In this document: in pieces, positions 35,101 to 38,100 of the stretch
Position numbering within the stretch: position 1 is the stretch's first letter
Layout: every line of letters starts with the position of its first letter
NCBI GenBank assembly: GCA_037783415.1
Contig: JAZGTN010000028.1
Location: forward strand, 3,978,501 to 4,042,500
Direction: 5' to 3'
DNA: 64,000 nt
Source: Leptasterias polaris
Lineage: Eukaryota; Echinodermata; Asteroidea; Forcipulatida; Asteriidae
Translations under genes and position numbers: made by a program
Notes under the pieces: model-generated
The model's input: the letters and a program-made list of their open reading frames with translations, nothing else
Database searches by the model: none
Told to the model about the DNA's origin: nothing

Positions 35101-38100
35101 AACTTTGGGAGACTTCTCAGTTCTGAAAAGAACTGTCCTGCTTATTTACTACTACCTGGGCGAAAGGTAGGAAATCGGCCGGGACTACTACTTTCGCTTA
35201 GTGGATCGAGGGGACTTCTCGTTATTAACTTCACTGCCGTGAAGTGAGTTCTTAATTGGTCTCAACGTTTCAACTAGCTTGCTCTAGTCATCGTCGGGAG
35301 ACCGCTTGAAAATGTTACCAGGAGTAGGAGGGCTAATGGAAGGCTTCTGTCCCAGTGATTTGATATTCACAATCTAATGGAGACCAAAGACAATAGGAAC
35401 AAATGGTCACCACAGAGAAATACTAAAGAGAGAATTGTTCCATCAGGAAGTTTGTGTACAAAATCTGTAGGAGGGTGTTAAGTGCAGGGACACAAAGGAA
35501 AGAACAAAACAAGTCTACGCTGGGATGCAAAAATGGGAATGCGTGCTTCTGTATAAATGTTTTGTATGCACCCGTCATCCTTGTTTATTGATTTGTTTAT
35601 TGTCTGTTAAAGGTACAACTTCAAGAGAAAGATCGATCCTTCAATTTAGCCGAAGAAGAGTTGCTCAGGATTCGCAAGGTTCGTGTCATTCAGATATTAT
35701 TTACGATACAAGTTTATGTCTGTCAATTAACTCATGTTTACCTTCCAAAATTGAGAGTCGTACTGTTTTTTATTCTTATTTTGTTATACCTTATTTTTCT
35801 TCAGGAAGCTCAAGGAGCTATCCATGAGAGTAGAGCCTTGAAGAGCCGAGTCCATCTCGCTGAAGCAGCACAACACGAGGCCCGTAATATTGAGATAGAC
35901 TACGAAGAAGTGGTCCATCTATTAGAAGCTGAGGTTGAAAGGTTACAACGGAAAAATAATAAGACACCACCAAAGGTAGGATCCTTCTTACTTTTTTTCA
36001 GAAAGTAATGGCTAAACAGAATTTTAAAAACACTTGGTTACAAACCTTTCAATCGGTTTTGATTTTGTTTCCCTAACCTGTTCTGTTTTTAAATTTTGAA
36101 ACTTATAAAATTGGCAGAACAGCAAATGTTCAGAAAGCAGAATAATAAAAAAAAAAAGATCTTTAAAGGCTCTGAACACGTTTGGTAATTACTCAAAATA
36201 TATATTGGCATAAAAACTTAATTGGTAACGAGCAATGGAGAGCTGTTGATAGTATAAAACATTGTGAGAAACCACTCCCTCTGAAGTAACGTAGTTTTTG
36301 AGAAAGAGGTAACTTCTCACTAAAATAATAAAAGACTTCATGCATGAAGCCTTTTATTAGCATCTGAAAGCACACAAAATTGTGCAACAAGGGTGTTTTT
36401 TCTTTCTTTATTTTCTTGCAACTTCGATGACCGATTCAGCCCAAATGTTCACAGGTTTGTTATTTTATGCATATGTTGGGATCAGACACCAAGTGACAAT
36501 ACTGGTCTTTGATAATTACCAAACATGTTCAGTGCCTTTAAACTTTTGAGATTGTGTCAAACTATTTGAGCAATGGCCGAGCGGTTTAGAGCACCCGACT
36601 CAAGCTCTGGTGTTTGTGATCAGCAGAGTGTGGGTTCGAGTCCCAGTCGTGGCACTTGTGTCCTTGAGCGAGATACTTTACCATATTTGCTTTGTCCTTT
36701 GGATGGGACATTAAGCCGTAGTTCCTGTGTACTAGAATTGGTAGTGCTCATTAAAAAACCAGATGCTTGTCTTTGAAGAGTAGGGGTTAACTCTGTTGAT
36801 TCTGGTTCCTATAGCAAGTCCTATTGTTACAAGATTCCTCAAGCGTACAAGCAACAGGGATGAAGTTTACTTTTGAAGCATCCTTGGTTTTATTACCAGA
36901 AATATATAGTAATAATAATAATAATCGATTGATCCATAGTCACAAGACTGATATACACCTGTACTAACTTACGCCCATATCAAACCCTGTTCTATACTGT
37001 GCTTATTCAGGCTACGTGTCAAGTTTGCTTGAAGATAAACTCATATCAATACAGTGCGTCTGCGTCCCATATCCAACTTGGCCTTCTGCCTCGTTGGATA
37101 TAGGATGCAGGGTCTAATTTCATAGAGAAAATATTGCTTCACAATTTGCTGCTTAGCAGCATTGAGCAGGATACCAGTCACAAATTGTACGTGTGACATG
37201 GTAGTTTGGCTGGTAACCTTATTCTGGTAAGCATAATTTTGTCTGTGCTTAGCTGCTTTTAGTGCTTAAGCAGCTCTATGAAATTGGGCCCTGAAGTGTA
37301 TTCCAAGAGCACTTGTTTGATAACTGATATTAACCTACAGGTCTTTCTAAATATTTCCAGGCGAATCCAGTTGATATTGAGAATCTGCAGAAGAGATTGG
37401 CAATCCTGAGCTGTGAGCTTAGGAAAGCTGCAATCAGCAAGAGAACATATGAAGTAGCAACAGAGAACTTACTGCAGTTTGCTGAGGTAGGGTTGGGATG
37501 AAGTAGGGAACAGAGAAAAATGACAGGTGTAAAATGGGAGCGGATTGGGTAGGCGGCGTCCTTGACCTTCCCTTAGGCTGAGGTTTAAGTGCATCGGACT
37601 CAAGTTCTGGTGGCTGAGTCATCAGTGTGTGGGTTCACTTCCCGGTCATGACACTTGTGTCCTTGAGCAAGACACTTAATTATAGGTTAATAACAGAAGG
37701 TATGAAGTAGCCACAGTTTGCTGAGGTAGGGTTGGGATTAAGGAGGGATAACAGGTGTAGAGTAAGGGAAGATGGGTATGGGGCATCCTTGACCTTCCTT
37801 TAGGCTGAGGTTAATAATAACACTAGATATGAAGTAGACTGAGAAAACGCACTGCTGTTTGCTGAGGTAGAGTTGGAATGAAGTAGGGTCAGAGATTGAT
37901 AATTGCATGCAATGTATCATCAAACCCATCAAACCAAGATTTGATAATACTGTCACAGTATCATAATTACTCATGGAAAAATAATCCCATATTTCCTCTT
38001 GTTTTATCTCGACCTATCTACCATCATTCTCCACTCAGGTTGTTCATGAGTACATCAGTAACGGCCCTAATTCCATAAGTAGCGGCCCTAGGGGGCGTGG

